Shown: positions 1-6,271, counted from the first letter of the stretch. The stretch: DNA of 12,103 bases from an uncultured Clostridia bacterium (GCA_937894465.1 CALCRE010000171.1:1-12103), one strand, 5' to 3'. Program-made: numbers and translations. The notes: generated from the letters alone by a model not told the origin.

Positions 1-35
1 GAACCCCTCACACCGCTAACGCGAAACAGGGGTTC
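1..35. repeat. Two-stem hairpin at window edge, inside the AraC gene 3' end
   Basis: GAACCCCT (1-8) pairs perfectly with AGGGGTTC (28-35). Inside it, CGC (14-16) pairs with GCG (21-23) around a TAAC loop. This bipartite palindrome begins exactly where the AraC protein stops matching its family. It may be the end of an inserted repeat or mobile element. Alternatively it is a coincidental palindrome in coding DNA. Only one copy and one side are visible, so the class cannot be named. Confidence 0.5.
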
Positions 36-824
36 CGTTGAAGCGAAATATGCATTATATCCGATTGTCTCCGCAATTTCTTCGTTTGTAATATTTTCAT
101 CTGAAAGAATCAGGTTCTTCGCTTCTATAATCCGCATTTGTGTTATCTTTTGTGTAAACGTTAAGTCGTACAATTGTACCATGATTCGATTGACCTGCCG
201 TTTACTGATACCAATATACTTTGCCAAATCGTCAAGACTAACATCATTCCTAAAATGAGCATACATGAAATCATCAATGACTGTGTATCGTTTCAAGGTT
301 TGTATTCGTAAGGATTCATCGTAGAAGGATTTGCCGCCTACTTTTCTAAGCATATTGATTAAAAGTAAGGAGAGTAAATTGTCAATATAGGTTAAGTATC
401 CGAATGATCTGGTATTAAATTCAGATAAGATGTTTTGAATTATTTCTGTTTCTTTTGCGATATCTTTATATATGAAAATATGATCTTTCCAATTTGATAG
501 ATCAAGTAACTCATGTAACTTTTGATCATCTGTTTCACAAACAAATCGAAAACAGTGCTTTTTGGTATGATCCGAGCAAGCGTGTACAGTGTGATACACA
601 TTAGGTTTAATAATGCAGCATGAACCTTCTTTTAATTGAATTTTGTCATTGTCGGTTTGTAGTAAATACTCCCCGGTACATATGTAATGAACTTCAAAAA
701 TGGGATGATTATGCATTGTTGAAGGAATGGTATTACCCATGAAGTTTCTGTCGATTAAAATGTTAAATTTCAGATCAGCATTCTTCAAGGAGCATTCGTA
801 AATAATTTTTCGATCATAAACCAT
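1..824 (-). CDS. AraC-family transcriptional regulator with N-terminal cupin sensor (3' end missing)
   Basis: The frame is open from an ATG at 824 to the window edge, giving 274 codons with no stop. The N-terminal half carries a cupin sugar-sensor signature, MHNHPIFEVHY at about residues 36-46, followed by a GEYLL turn and IKPNVYHTVH near residue 75. The C-terminal part is a double helix-turn-helix: the first is around DVSLDDLAKYIGISKRQVNRI and the second around NITNEEIAETIGYNAYF. The start is supported by GGAG nine bases upstream of the ATG (in tccggag, 835-841). Regulators of this build bind DNA as activators of sugar genes. Oddly, the protein loses the family consensus after YFAS: the expected Phe-Lys-Lys...Gly-x-Ser-Pro...Tyr-Arg helix is replaced by TEPLFRVSGVRG, which is encoded inside a hairpin repeat (1-35). 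The 3' end may therefore be disrupted. The target is unknown; the gene just upstream on the same strand is a candidate. Confidence 0.85.
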   Translation of the reverse strand, partial: MVYDRKIIYECSLKNADLKFNILIDRNFMGNTIPSTMHNHPIFEVHYICTGEYLLQTDNDKIQLKEGSCCIIKPNVYHTVHACSDHTKKHCFRFVCETDDQKLHELLDLSNWKDHIFIYKDIAKETEIIQNILSEFNTRSFGYLTYIDNLLSLLLINMLRKVGGKSFYDESLRIQTLKRYTVIDDFMYAHFRNDVSLDDLAKYIGISKRQVNRIMVQLYDLTFTQKITQMRIIEAKNLILSDENITNEEIAETIGYNAYFASTEPLFRVSGVRG

Positions 825-945
825 TTTATTTATCTCCGGAGCTTATAAAACTTTGTACTCGATACATTAACTACATTTTATCATACTTTATGTGCTCTTG
901 TCGTGCTACAGCAAGGATGAACACTTAGGAAACATAGGGCACTAT

Positions 946-972
946 AAAAAAAGAACTGGAAATTCCAGCTCT
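946..972 (-). terminator. Rho-independent terminator of the CBM9-like gene
   Basis: On the minus strand a stem AGAGCTGGA / TCCAGTTCT (one G-U pair, small loop) is followed directly by seven T. It lies about 50 bases after the stop codon at 1023 and before the downstream AraC start at 824. It therefore separates the two minus-strand genes into two transcription units. Confidence 0.8.
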
Positions 973-1022
973 AATATTATAGATCCTATACTCTTTAAGT
1001 TAAAAAGTTTTAAACGGTTACT

Positions 1023-2144
1023 TTACTTTTTTTTCTTTATAAACTGATACACTATAATGCCAAGACCTATTACAATGACGGGAATACCAATGAGGGCAGC
1101 TGTATTTGTGCCTTTTTCATCCGGTTTCTTTGTCTCTTCGATCGTTTCTGAAGGAACTGTTGTAACGGCCTTTGTTTCTTCCTTGGTTGTAACTTGAGTA
1201 GTCACGGCCGGTGTTGTCACGGCAGTAGTTTCTTCCTTGGCTTTGGTTGTTTCAGCGGCTTTGGTTGTCTCTACCTTGGTTGTTTCAGCTTCCTTTGATG
1301 TTTCAGCCGGCTTTGTGTCCTCTTTTACAAAAGAAGTTAAGTCCACTTTGTCGAAAGGTTCGTTTGCGGTCAAATTGACCAATGCATAACGTTCAAAACT
1401 TTTTTCGCTGATACCGGATGCAAAGCATATAAAGCTTCCGTCGGTGCTAAGAGTAACCGATTTGACGCATGCAGAAAATGTAAACCCTGCTTTTCCACCT
1501 ACTTCAATTCCTTCGGTTTTTCCAATTGCGGCCCAAGGAATTGCCTGTTCGTAGATATCAGCATCCCCGTGGGTAATAACTACCTTATAGTTCGGGTCGT
1601 TCCTGACTGCACCGAAGTGGTTCACACTGCTGTAACCGGGTGCTTTCATAAACTCAACATCGTTTTTTGTGGAACCAACTGTCCATTCTTTGGCGAAAGA
1701 TTTTCCCGCTGCAGCATCCCAGCTCCAGTTCTCAGCGCCTGTAGGCTCTGCAAATTCCGGAAGGGTGGGATCATCTCGAAGCATTGCGGTCATAAGACCG
1801 GGTTGTTCAAAAACATATGTATTGGGTCCCGGAGTATATTTTGGATCCAGGTTTGTCACTATTACGGCGTAATAAAAGAATTCGTCGTCCCAAGTGGCAT
1901 AAACATCCAACTTGACATCCAGGCCTGCTACACCTGATGAATCTCTTTTCCAGGCAGGTTCGCCTTCCTCATAAGAGGCCACCAGCTTGTATTCCTCGTC
2001 CTTTATCTCTCCGTCGATCACAGGAGCTTTTTCGCACTTCGGTACATCAATGGATGTGAAAGGCTCTTTTGCAAAAACACCTGTTGGCACGAAAACAGAC
2101 AGAAGAAAAACAAATGCAAAAATCATAGCAAGCATTCTTTTCAT
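1023..2144 (-). CDS. Secreted, C-terminally membrane-anchored protein with CBM9/DOMON-like domain
   Basis: This 373-aa protein has a signal peptide (residues 1-25, cleavage after VFA). A globular domain (about 30-265) follows, opening with EKAPVIDGEIKDEEY, the start typical of carbohydrate-binding family 9-like (DOMON fold) domains. WDDEFFYYAVIV (about 86-97) would be the next conserved strand pair. A Thr/Glu/Lys-rich linker (about 280-345, repeated ETTK units) leads to one hydrophobic segment (IGIPVIVIGLGIIVYQF) and a KKKK tail. The protein should sit outside the cell, anchored in the membrane, with the sugar-binding domain held away on a stalk. No catalytic domain is visible, so a capture or scaffold role is inferred. 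The ATG at 2144 lacks a nearby Shine-Dalgarno sequence. The nearest one (AAGGAGG, 2198-2204) is 53 bases upstream with a structured RNA between. ATG codons 4 and 7 are weak alternative starts. Confidence 0.85.
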   Translation of the reverse strand: MKRMLAMIFAFVFLLSVFVPTGVFAKEPFTSIDVPKCEKAPVIDGEIKDEEYKLVASYEEGEPAWKRDSSGVAGLDVKLDVYATWDDEFFYYAVIVTNLDPKYTPGPNTYVFEQPGLMTAMLRDDPTLPEFAEPTGAENWSWDAAAGKSFAKEWTVGSTKNDVEFMKAPGYSSVNHFGAVRNDPNYKVVITHGDADIYEQAIPWAAIGKTEGIEVGGKAGFTFSACVKSVTLSTDGSFICFASGISEKSFERYALVNLTANEPFDKVDLTSFVKEDTKPAETSKEAETTKVETTKAAETTKAKEETTAVTTPAVTTQVTTKEETKAVTTVPSETIEETKKPDEKGTNTAALIGIPVIVIGLGIIVYQFIKKKK

Positions 2145-2151
2145 ATAATAC

Positions 2152-2252
2152 TAGGCACGGAAACCCATCACCTTTAGGCGGTGGGAGGAAGTGCCATCCT
2201 CCTTCTTATAGTCGGTGGTTTTTACGATAGTTAAGTCTATCCCGGAACCACC
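2152..2252 (-). ncRNA. IS200/IS605 right-end / omega-RNA-like structured leader (solo, no TnpB)
   Basis: Read on the minus strand there are two hairpins. The first has stem GGTGGTT/AACCACC (2246-2252 with 2214-2220) and an inner stem GATAG/CTATC. The second has outer stem GGCAC/GTGCC (2191-2195 with 2154-2158), internal loops TTCCT and TTTCC, and an inner nine-pair stem CCCACCGCC/GGTGATGGG with one mismatch and loop TAAA. The second hairpin, of the form GGCA-TTCCTCCC-stem-GGGTTTCC-TGCC, is the layout I know from right ends of IS200/IS605 elements, where it closes the guide-RNA scaffold of TnpB. GGAGGA (2197-2202) can also pair with TCCTCC (2184-2189), an alternative fold that hides the Shine-Dalgarno. 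No transposase or TnpB is present. The structure ends about nine bases before the ATG at 2144. The other possibility is an unrelated cis-regulatory leader or riboswitch. Confidence 0.5.
2198..2204 (-). promoter_or_regulatory. Stranded Shine-Dalgarno AAGGAGG
   Basis: This is a perfect AAGGAGG on the minus strand. It is followed at once by an ATG that opens only a short frame, and it lies 53 bases from the real start at 2144. It may belong to the structured element, or be the original ribosome binding site pushed away by an insertion. Confidence 0.4.
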
Positions 2253-2279
2253 AAAAATACTTGGTAAACATACAAAAAC

Positions 2280-2288
2280 AGTATAGCA
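2280..2288 (-). promoter_or_regulatory. Extended -10 promoter candidate for the CBM9-like gene
   Basis: On the minus strand TGC-TATACT forms an extended -10 element with no good -35. Transcription would begin near 2273 and include the whole two-hairpin leader. An inverted repeat ATAGCA (2283-2288) / TGCTAT (2304-2309) overlaps it and could be an operator. Confidence 0.4.
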
Positions 2289-2418
2289 CGTTTTTTCTAT
2301 ATATGCTATTCTATTTCCCCTTGTATGATAAATTTCACTATGGCCTCACTATGTAGAATTACTCAACCTGCGGTTACGCCTATCAAAACCGATCGGTTAT
2401 TGTTTCAAAAGGCAATGA

Positions 2419-2556
2419 TTGTATCCACAAATCAATACCGTAGTCAATGATTTTAAGAACCGCACTTTAAATGGAGAGATTGCAAATTTCAATACTGAGT
2501 GGGTTCAATACATCGATCAATTATATGCTATAGGTCATAAAAAGTCTCAGAGGTAG
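2419..2556 (+). pseudogene. 3' fossil of a second solute-binding lipoprotein gene
   Basis: Codons 2431-2529 encode INTVVNDFKN, RTLNGEIANF and NTEWVQYIDQLYA. This matches the C-terminus of the intact lipoprotein at 7958-8056 in 29 of 33 residues. I count 18 base differences in 99, of which 14 are silent. The frame then ends in HKKSQR and a stop at 2554-2556. Upstream it is closed by a TGA at 2416 after an apparent two-base loss relative to the paralogue. No start, lipobox or body of the gene remains, so this is a remnant of a once-functional paralogue. Its terminator stem at 2616-2654 shares the GAACCGG/CGGTTC core with the terminator of the intact gene. Confidence 0.85.
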
Positions 2557-2615
2557 ACCATAAAAGAGGAATTAAAGTTTGGTTTTTGAGCTCTGAACAA
2601 TAAATTGCAAAATAA

Positions 2616-2654
2616 AGGAACCGGTATTGAAAATATGTCGGTTCTGTTCTTTTG
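2616..2654 (+). terminator. Terminator left from the lost solute-binding gene
   Basis: GAACCG (2618-2623) pairs with CGGTTC (2639-2644), and the stem extends inward by G-U and A-U pairs around a TGAAAAT loop. It is followed by the T-rich GTTCTTTTG. It lies 60 bases after the fossil's stop, as the related hairpin does after the intact paralogue. Confidence 0.7.
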
Positions 2655-2685
2655 TTGTCAATTTTAGGGTAAAATGATTTATAAT
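2655..2685 (+). promoter_or_regulatory. Promoter candidate for the 2820-5115 operon
   Basis: TTGTCA (2655-2660) and a perfect TATAAT (2680-2685) are separated by 19 bases, longer than the ideal 17. The site is just after a terminator and before the operon, which fits, but the spacing suggests it needs help from an activator. Confidence 0.4.
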
Positions 2686-2819
2686 ATCAATAGAAGATGA
2701 ACCTATACATCAAAGAATGAAAAGATGGAATAACGATTTGTACGTTTGAAAATTATTGGATGTTCATATGAGTGTGCAGTTTTCAGCCGTTTAAATCACA
2801 GAATTAGCGGATTACATCG

Positions 2820-2993
2820 ATGAATCATGCCTTAATAAAAGCAAAAACATTTTCTGTAGGGGATCGGGTTCGTGTGAAGTACAGAGGGCGGGAGGGACTG
2901 ATTATTGACATAAGCGGTCCTTTGTACATGGTGTTACTAAAAGACGGTTATGTGTATTCATATTATGCTTCAGACTTAGAAAAAGCGTGGTAG
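2820..2993 (+). CDS. Small KOW/SH3-like protein (57 aa)
   Basis: ATG at 2820 to TAG at 2991. The protein contains FSVGDRVRVKYRGREGLIID, then a YMVLLKDG strand and SYYASDLEKAW. The alternation of hydrophobic strands with GD, RGREG and KDG turns is typical of KOW/SH3-like small barrels that bind RNA or protein. Its stop is 41 bases before the next gene's ATG, so the two are probably co-transcribed. The frame has an upstream stop (TAG, 2805-2807), which fixes the ATG. No strong Shine-Dalgarno is visible, so translation may be weak. I do not recognise the exact family. The protein-like pattern, not length, is the reason for calling it. Confidence 0.6.
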   Translation: MNHALIKAKTFSVGDRVRVKYRGREGLIIDISGPLYMVLLKDGYVYSYYASDLEKAW

Positions 2994-3019
2994 GCGAATC
3001 TTTACATTTGGTTCTTGAT

Positions 3020-3026
3020 AAGGAGG
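3020..3026 (+). promoter_or_regulatory. Ribosome binding site deciding the amidohydrolase start
   Basis: A perfect AAGGAGG eight bases before the ATG at 3035 selects this start over the in-frame GTG at 2987, which overlaps the end of the small upstream gene and has no such site. Confidence 0.85.
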
Positions 3027-3034
3027 TTTCTTTT

Positions 3035-4051
3035 ATGCCGGATATATATAACGATGATTTGCATCCTCATTCTCCCTACATAGAAATTAGGTCAAGAATA
3101 GATAACGGGTTCTCGAAAGGTTGGGGTTTTCACTTCCAACCAAGCGAGGAATATTGGGTTGATTGCCATAACCACTTGGAAGGGATCAAGACACATTCCG
3201 ATGTATACAAGCTTATTGACCGGTGGTTTTCCGAACTGGATGCGTTTCGCTTGGGGAAAGTACTTGTCATAGGTTCGGATCCGGAGTTGTTTGAGATACT
3301 CGGGGATATGGGTAAACAAGATAAAAGAATTTCCTGGCTTGTTTCCATTCCTTGCGAAAAGCCGAATGTGGAAGTGTTGAATTCTGCCATTGAAAATGGT
3401 GCCATTGGACTTAAACTACATAATGCATCGATTATGAAAGGATTGGCAGATTATAAAATATGGCTTAACGACCAATGGTCCCGGATATTTGAATTGGCGG
3501 AAAAGAAACATATACCTGTTCTATGGCATGTAACACAAAGAGTCAGTAAATCTCCATACCATGGGGGAGGAGAAAATTCTTATTGGTCTGAAAGCAAAGA
3601 AAAAAATATTGCTTTTAATAATGAAGATTTACTTAAGGTGACAATAAAAGTGTTAGAACTATTTCCCGATTTAAAAATCATCGGTGCTCATCAATTGCAT
3701 ATGGGATTGGAAAGACTATCGGACTTGTTTGGCCGATACAAGAACCTGTATATCGATACTAGTTGTGGATTCTTTCTTCGATGGGCGGATCAACTGTATG
3801 ATGAAGACAGGGAAGTATACAGAAAGTTTTTTGATAGGTACCAAGATAAAATATTGTTTGGTTCCGATTCGAGTCTAGTTCCAGGGGGTATTGATGAATA
3901 TTTGATTCAAAGCTTTTTATGTCATACGAGATTTATCAATCAATTAAGGCTTTCCTATAAAACTTTGCAAAAAGTATCACATGGGAATGCTGAAAAACTG
4001 TTCAATTTGGAACTTATGGACCCTGTAAGGCGAGGGAACGTCAGGCCGTAA
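3035..4051 (+). CDS. Metal-dependent amidohydrolase (amidohydrolase_2-like TIM barrel)
   Basis: This 338-aa protein has no signal peptide and should be cytoplasmic. The metal-site pattern of amidohydrolase-superfamily barrels is present in order: HxH (His45, His47 in WVDCHNHLEG), His165 (PVLWHVTQR), His219 (IIGAHQLHMG) and Asp278 (ILFGSDSS). Lys127 in GLKLHN is also conserved-looking, though a role as carboxylated ligand is not established here. Related proteins hydrolyse sugar or aromatic lactones or decarboxylate ring acids. The substrate here is unknown. The next gene, an esterase-type hydrolase, starts 29 bases after the stop with its own AGGAGG. The pair suggests sequential removal of an ester or lactone from an imported compound, which is inference. 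The C-terminus ends in a basic GNVRP tail of no known role. Confidence 0.85.
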   Translation: MPDIYNDDLHPHSPYIEIRSRIDNGFSKGWGFHFQPSEEYWVDCHNHLEGIKTHSDVYKLIDRWFSELDAFRLGKVLVIGSDPELFEILGDMGKQDKRISWLVSIPCEKPNVEVLNSAIENGAIGLKLHNASIMKGLADYKIWLNDQWSRIFELAEKKHIPVLWHVTQRVSKSPYHGGGENSYWSESKEKNIAFNNEDLLKVTIKVLELFPDLKIIGAHQLHMGLERLSDLFGRYKNLYIDTSCGFFLRWADQLYDEDREVYRKFFDRYQDKILFGSDSSLVPGGIDEYLIQSFLCHTRFINQLRLSYKTLQKVSHGNAEKLFNLELMDPVRRGNVRP

Positions 4052-4080
4052 AGGGAGTTATTTTATAGGAGGATTTAAAG

Positions 4081-5115
4081 ATGACTGAAAGAAATTTCTC
4101 GATGCACAAATATTGGATGGAAAGAATTAAAAACCATGAACCTCTGCTGAAGTTCAAAGGTAAAAGCCTTGAAGAATGGACCAAGTGGAGAGAAGAAGCA
4201 CAGCCTAAATTCATGGAGCTGTTAGGTGAATTCCCAAGGAAAGTTGACCTTGAAGCGGAAGTAGAGTATCGAATTGAAGAGGGAGACCTAATTCGTGAGA
4301 GGGTGGTTTTCAATTCAGAAGAATTCATGTCTGTACCTTGCCAGATCCTATATCCTAAAAACATGAAAAAAGACAAATCAAATGCTGCAATCATATGCAG
4401 CCACGGCCATGGCCGATTCGGTAAGGATCCTATAGCCGGGATCAGGTCCTCGGATGGTCACATCCAAGACATTAAGAACATGAACTATAACTACGGTGAA
4501 CAGATGGCTAAAGCAGGTTTTTTAACCATATCTCCTGATCTTAGGGTTTTCGGAGAAAGACGGGACCTTTATGATTCTACGGCGGGAAGTGATCCGTGTA
4601 ATGTCAACTTTGTAAAAGGTGTCATCCTGGGGATATATACGCTGACTCTAAATATTTGGGACATCAAATGCTGTGTTGATTATTTGGAACAACGGGAAGA
4701 GCTTGATCCTTCAAGAATAGGCATGATGGGTTTGAGTTATGGCGGCACCATGACCACATTTACCACTGCTGCCGAACCTAGAATAAAAGCTGCTAATATT
4801 ATGGGATATATTAACTCATGGGCAGGATTTGGGATCGACAGAGCAAATTTTTGCGGTTCCCAAGTCATTCCTGATGTGTATCGATATTTTGATACCGATG
4901 ATATAGCGGGACTCATTGCTCCTAGACCTTTGTTAATCGACATGGGCATTTATGATAATTGTTTTTACATACAGGATTTACTCAAAGGTTATGAAGGTGT
5001 AAAGGAAATTTATAAAGCGGCGGGAGTGGAGGATTTGCTATGGTCGGATATCCACCCCAGAGGTCATTCCTTCGGCGGAAATATGGCGGCTGAATTTTTC
5101 ACAAAATACTTGTGA
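4081..5115 (+). CDS. Alpha/beta-hydrolase, acetyl-xylan-esterase-like
   Basis: This 344-aa cytoplasmic protein has the alpha/beta-hydrolase landmarks: an HGHG oxyanion region (108-111 in ICSHGHGRFG), a nucleophile elbow GLSYGG with Ser219, a catalytic-acid candidate Asp292 (IDMGIYDN), and a His329 candidate in HPRGHSF (His325 is nearby). The region ISPDLRVFGERRD (about 148-160) and the APRPLLIDMG strand resemble the acetyl-xylan-esterase and glucuronoyl-esterase-like groups of the superfamily. An N-terminal extension of about 100 residues (RIKNHEPLLKFKGKSLEEW and on) is typical of these esterases. The start has AGGAGG nine bases upstream. It probably shares a transcript with the amidohydrolase. 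The likely reaction is cleavage of an ester on a carbohydrate or uronic acid; acetyl versus methyl or glucuronoyl cannot be decided. Only 26 bases separate it from the convergent AraC gene, with no clear terminator. Confidence 0.85.
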   Translation: MTERNFSMHKYWMERIKNHEPLLKFKGKSLEEWTKWREEAQPKFMELLGEFPRKVDLEAEVEYRIEEGDLIRERVVFNSEEFMSVPCQILYPKNMKKDKSNAAIICSHGHGRFGKDPIAGIRSSDGHIQDIKNMNYNYGEQMAKAGFLTISPDLRVFGERRDLYDSTAGSDPCNVNFVKGVILGIYTLTLNIWDIKCCVDYLEQREELDPSRIGMMGLSYGGTMTTFTTAAEPRIKAANIMGYINSWAGFGIDRANFCGSQVIPDVYRYFDTDDIAGLIAPRPLLIDMGIYDNCFYIQDLLKGYEGVKEIYKAAGVEDLLWSDIHPRGHSFGGNMAAEFFTKYL

Positions 5116-5141
5116 TGTATAACAATCAAAAATATCTAACT

Positions 5142-6026
5142 TTATGTTTTATGTGATGATGCTTGCACTTTCTTTCTATATGAAGATGGAGAAATGCCTT
5201 TATGCTTTTTGTATAGCCTACTAAAGTAATTTCCGTCTTGAAATCCAACGGACAAAGCAATTTCCGTGATGGACATGTCGGAATTTTTTATGAGTTGGTT
5301 CGCATTGTAAATGCGAACACTATTTATATAATCACGCAAAGTTCTGCCAGTGGATTTTTTAAATGAATGCTGTAGGTTTGAGCAGCTTGTGTTAAAAGTT
5401 TGAGCTAAGTCTTCTGTAGTAAGTGGGTGCTCATAATTTTCTTCTATGTAAATTAATAATTTATTTAGTTTGTTTAAATTTGTACTACGATATCGGCAAA
5501 CTTTCTCTGACATTTCTGTCTCTGTATAATTACGGAGCAATAATACCAATAACCAATAAATATAGGATTTTATCGCTAGTTCAAAATAGGTGCCTTTGTT
5601 TTCATACTCTAAAATAACTTTTTTAACAACAGAGACCATTTCGGCATCACCTGTAACTTTGTTCATAAAGACAATGTCATTTTTACTTATGGGGTTTATG
5701 TATTTCACATCGCAAGAGTCAAGTACACTGCTTAGAACAAATTTAGAGTCAAATATGATTGCATAGTATAAAGTACCGTCAATATTGTTAGTAATTTTGT
5801 GCATTTCATTGCTATTAACGACAACAATATCGTTTTCAAAAGCATAGATAGGATCTAAATTGCATTCTACAATAATGCTACCTTTTGTGACAAAAAGGAT
5901 TTCTACATGCTCATGCCAATGACTTGGACGAAATAATCCTCTTTTTACAGTCTGTTGGGCTCTAATGGCGATAGGAAAGTTGATGTCCGGTATGGTGGGC
6001 TTTTCATACAACATTTGGTCTGACAT
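5142..6026 (-). CDS. AraC-family transcriptional regulator with cupin sensor (complete)
   Basis: This 294-aa protein has an N-terminal cupin with HWHEHVEILFV (36-46), the usual metal- or sugar-pocket signature. A middle helical region of about 90 residues follows, then an AraC double helix-turn-helix (about 186-288): TTEDLAQTFNTSCSNLQHSF for the first helix pair and ITEIALSVGFQDGNYFSRLYKKHKGISPSSYR for the second, with all consensus positions kept. The start is supported by GGGGG nine bases upstream (6036-6040). It diverges from the solute-binding lipoprotein gene, the classic arrangement for a local activator, and its own promoter is clear. It most likely senses a sugar related to the lipoprotein's ligand and controls 6311-11722 or also the convergent hydrolase operon. 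It differs from the AraC at the left edge in both cupin and DNA-reading helices. Confidence 0.93.
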   Translation of the reverse strand: MSDQMLYEKPTIPDINFPIAIRAQQTVKRGLFRPSHWHEHVEILFVTKGSIIVECNLDPIYAFENDIVVVNSNEMHKITNNIDGTLYYAIIFDSKFVLSSVLDSCDVKYINPISKNDIVFMNKVTGDAEMVSVVKKVILEYENKGTYFELAIKSYIYWLLVLLLRNYTETEMSEKVCRYRSTNLNKLNKLLIYIEENYEHPLTTEDLAQTFNTSCSNLQHSFKKSTGRTLRDYINSVRIYNANQLIKNSDMSITEIALSVGFQDGNYFSRLYKKHKGISPSSYRKKVQASSHKT

Positions 6027-6111
6027 AAGATATTTCCCCCTTCTTACATATGAGAATAATCCTAATTTTAATAGTTTATCTAAAGAAAGTTATATGATTT
6101 ACATCATGGAC

Positions 6112-6140
6112 ATTTTATCATTTTTGTTGATTTCTATCAA
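6112..6140 (-). promoter_or_regulatory. Sigma-A-type promoter of the AraC gene
   Basis: On the minus strand TTGATA (6135-6140) and TAAAAT (6112-6117) are exactly 17 bases apart. Transcription would begin near 6105, giving a leader of about 80 bases before the ATG at 6026. Confidence 0.65.
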
Positions 6141-6217
6141 GTGTACAAAATAGTCACATTGAGAATGATGAAAAGAGGCTCAGATCATGGTAGTGTAAAA
6201 TGTCATAAAGTTTGACT

Positions 6218-6237
6218 GTTTTGTGCAGTTTTGTGCT
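6218..6237 (+). repeat. Tandem 10-bp direct repeat, possible AraC operator
   Basis: GTTTTGTGCA (6218-6227) is followed at once by GTTTTGTGCT (6228-6237), with nine of ten bases identical. The period equals about one DNA turn, so both copies face the same side, as expected for AraC-type half-sites. It lies between the divergent promoter of the regulator and the lipoprotein gene. Confidence 0.4.
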
Positions 6238-6271
6238 AAGGATGACCTAATAAATGCTAGAATATAAAAAA

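Larger units (their letters stand above)
2145..2819. other. Intergenic region overview (675 bp)
   Basis: This gene-poor stretch contains, from left to right: an IS200/IS605-like structured leader (2154-2252), a minus-strand promoter (2280-2288), about 110 bases with nothing recognisable (2310-2418), the 3' fossil of a solute-binding-protein gene (2419-2556), its terminator (2616-2654), a plus-strand promoter candidate (2655-2685), and a 134-base leader (2686-2819) in which I see no clear structure or longer reading frame. It reads as a deletion or insertion scar between two carbohydrate loci. Confidence 0.7.

Noticed and set aside
1..35. Integron attC site or CRISPR repeat at the left edge
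   Set aside because: Only one copy is visible, the length is too short for attC, and no integrase, cas gene or spacer pattern is present.
1569..1937. Plus-strand open frames opposite the CBM9-like gene
   Set aside because: They lie wholly antisense to a gene with signal peptide, domain and anchor; no ribosome site or recognisable protein pattern.
2155..2197. Tiny ORF starting at the ATG next to AAGGAGG in the leader (minus strand)
   Set aside because: It ends within a few codons inside the hairpin, and the ATG has no spacer from the Shine-Dalgarno.
2701..2760. ATGAAAAGATGG at 2718 as a relic of a lipoprotein start
   Set aside because: It resembles the start of the lipoprotein (ATGAAAAGATGG at 6317) but ends after ten codons with no hydrophobic stretch; the match is short and could be chance.
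2987..3034. Longer GTG start for the amidohydrolase
   Set aside because: It overlaps the end of the small upstream gene and has no ribosome site, while the ATG at 3035 has a perfect AAGGAGG eight bases before it.
5965..6153. Plus-strand 62-residue frame across the AraC promoter
   Set aside because: It overlaps the AraC start and its promoter on the other strand and shows no protein-like pattern or ribosome site.
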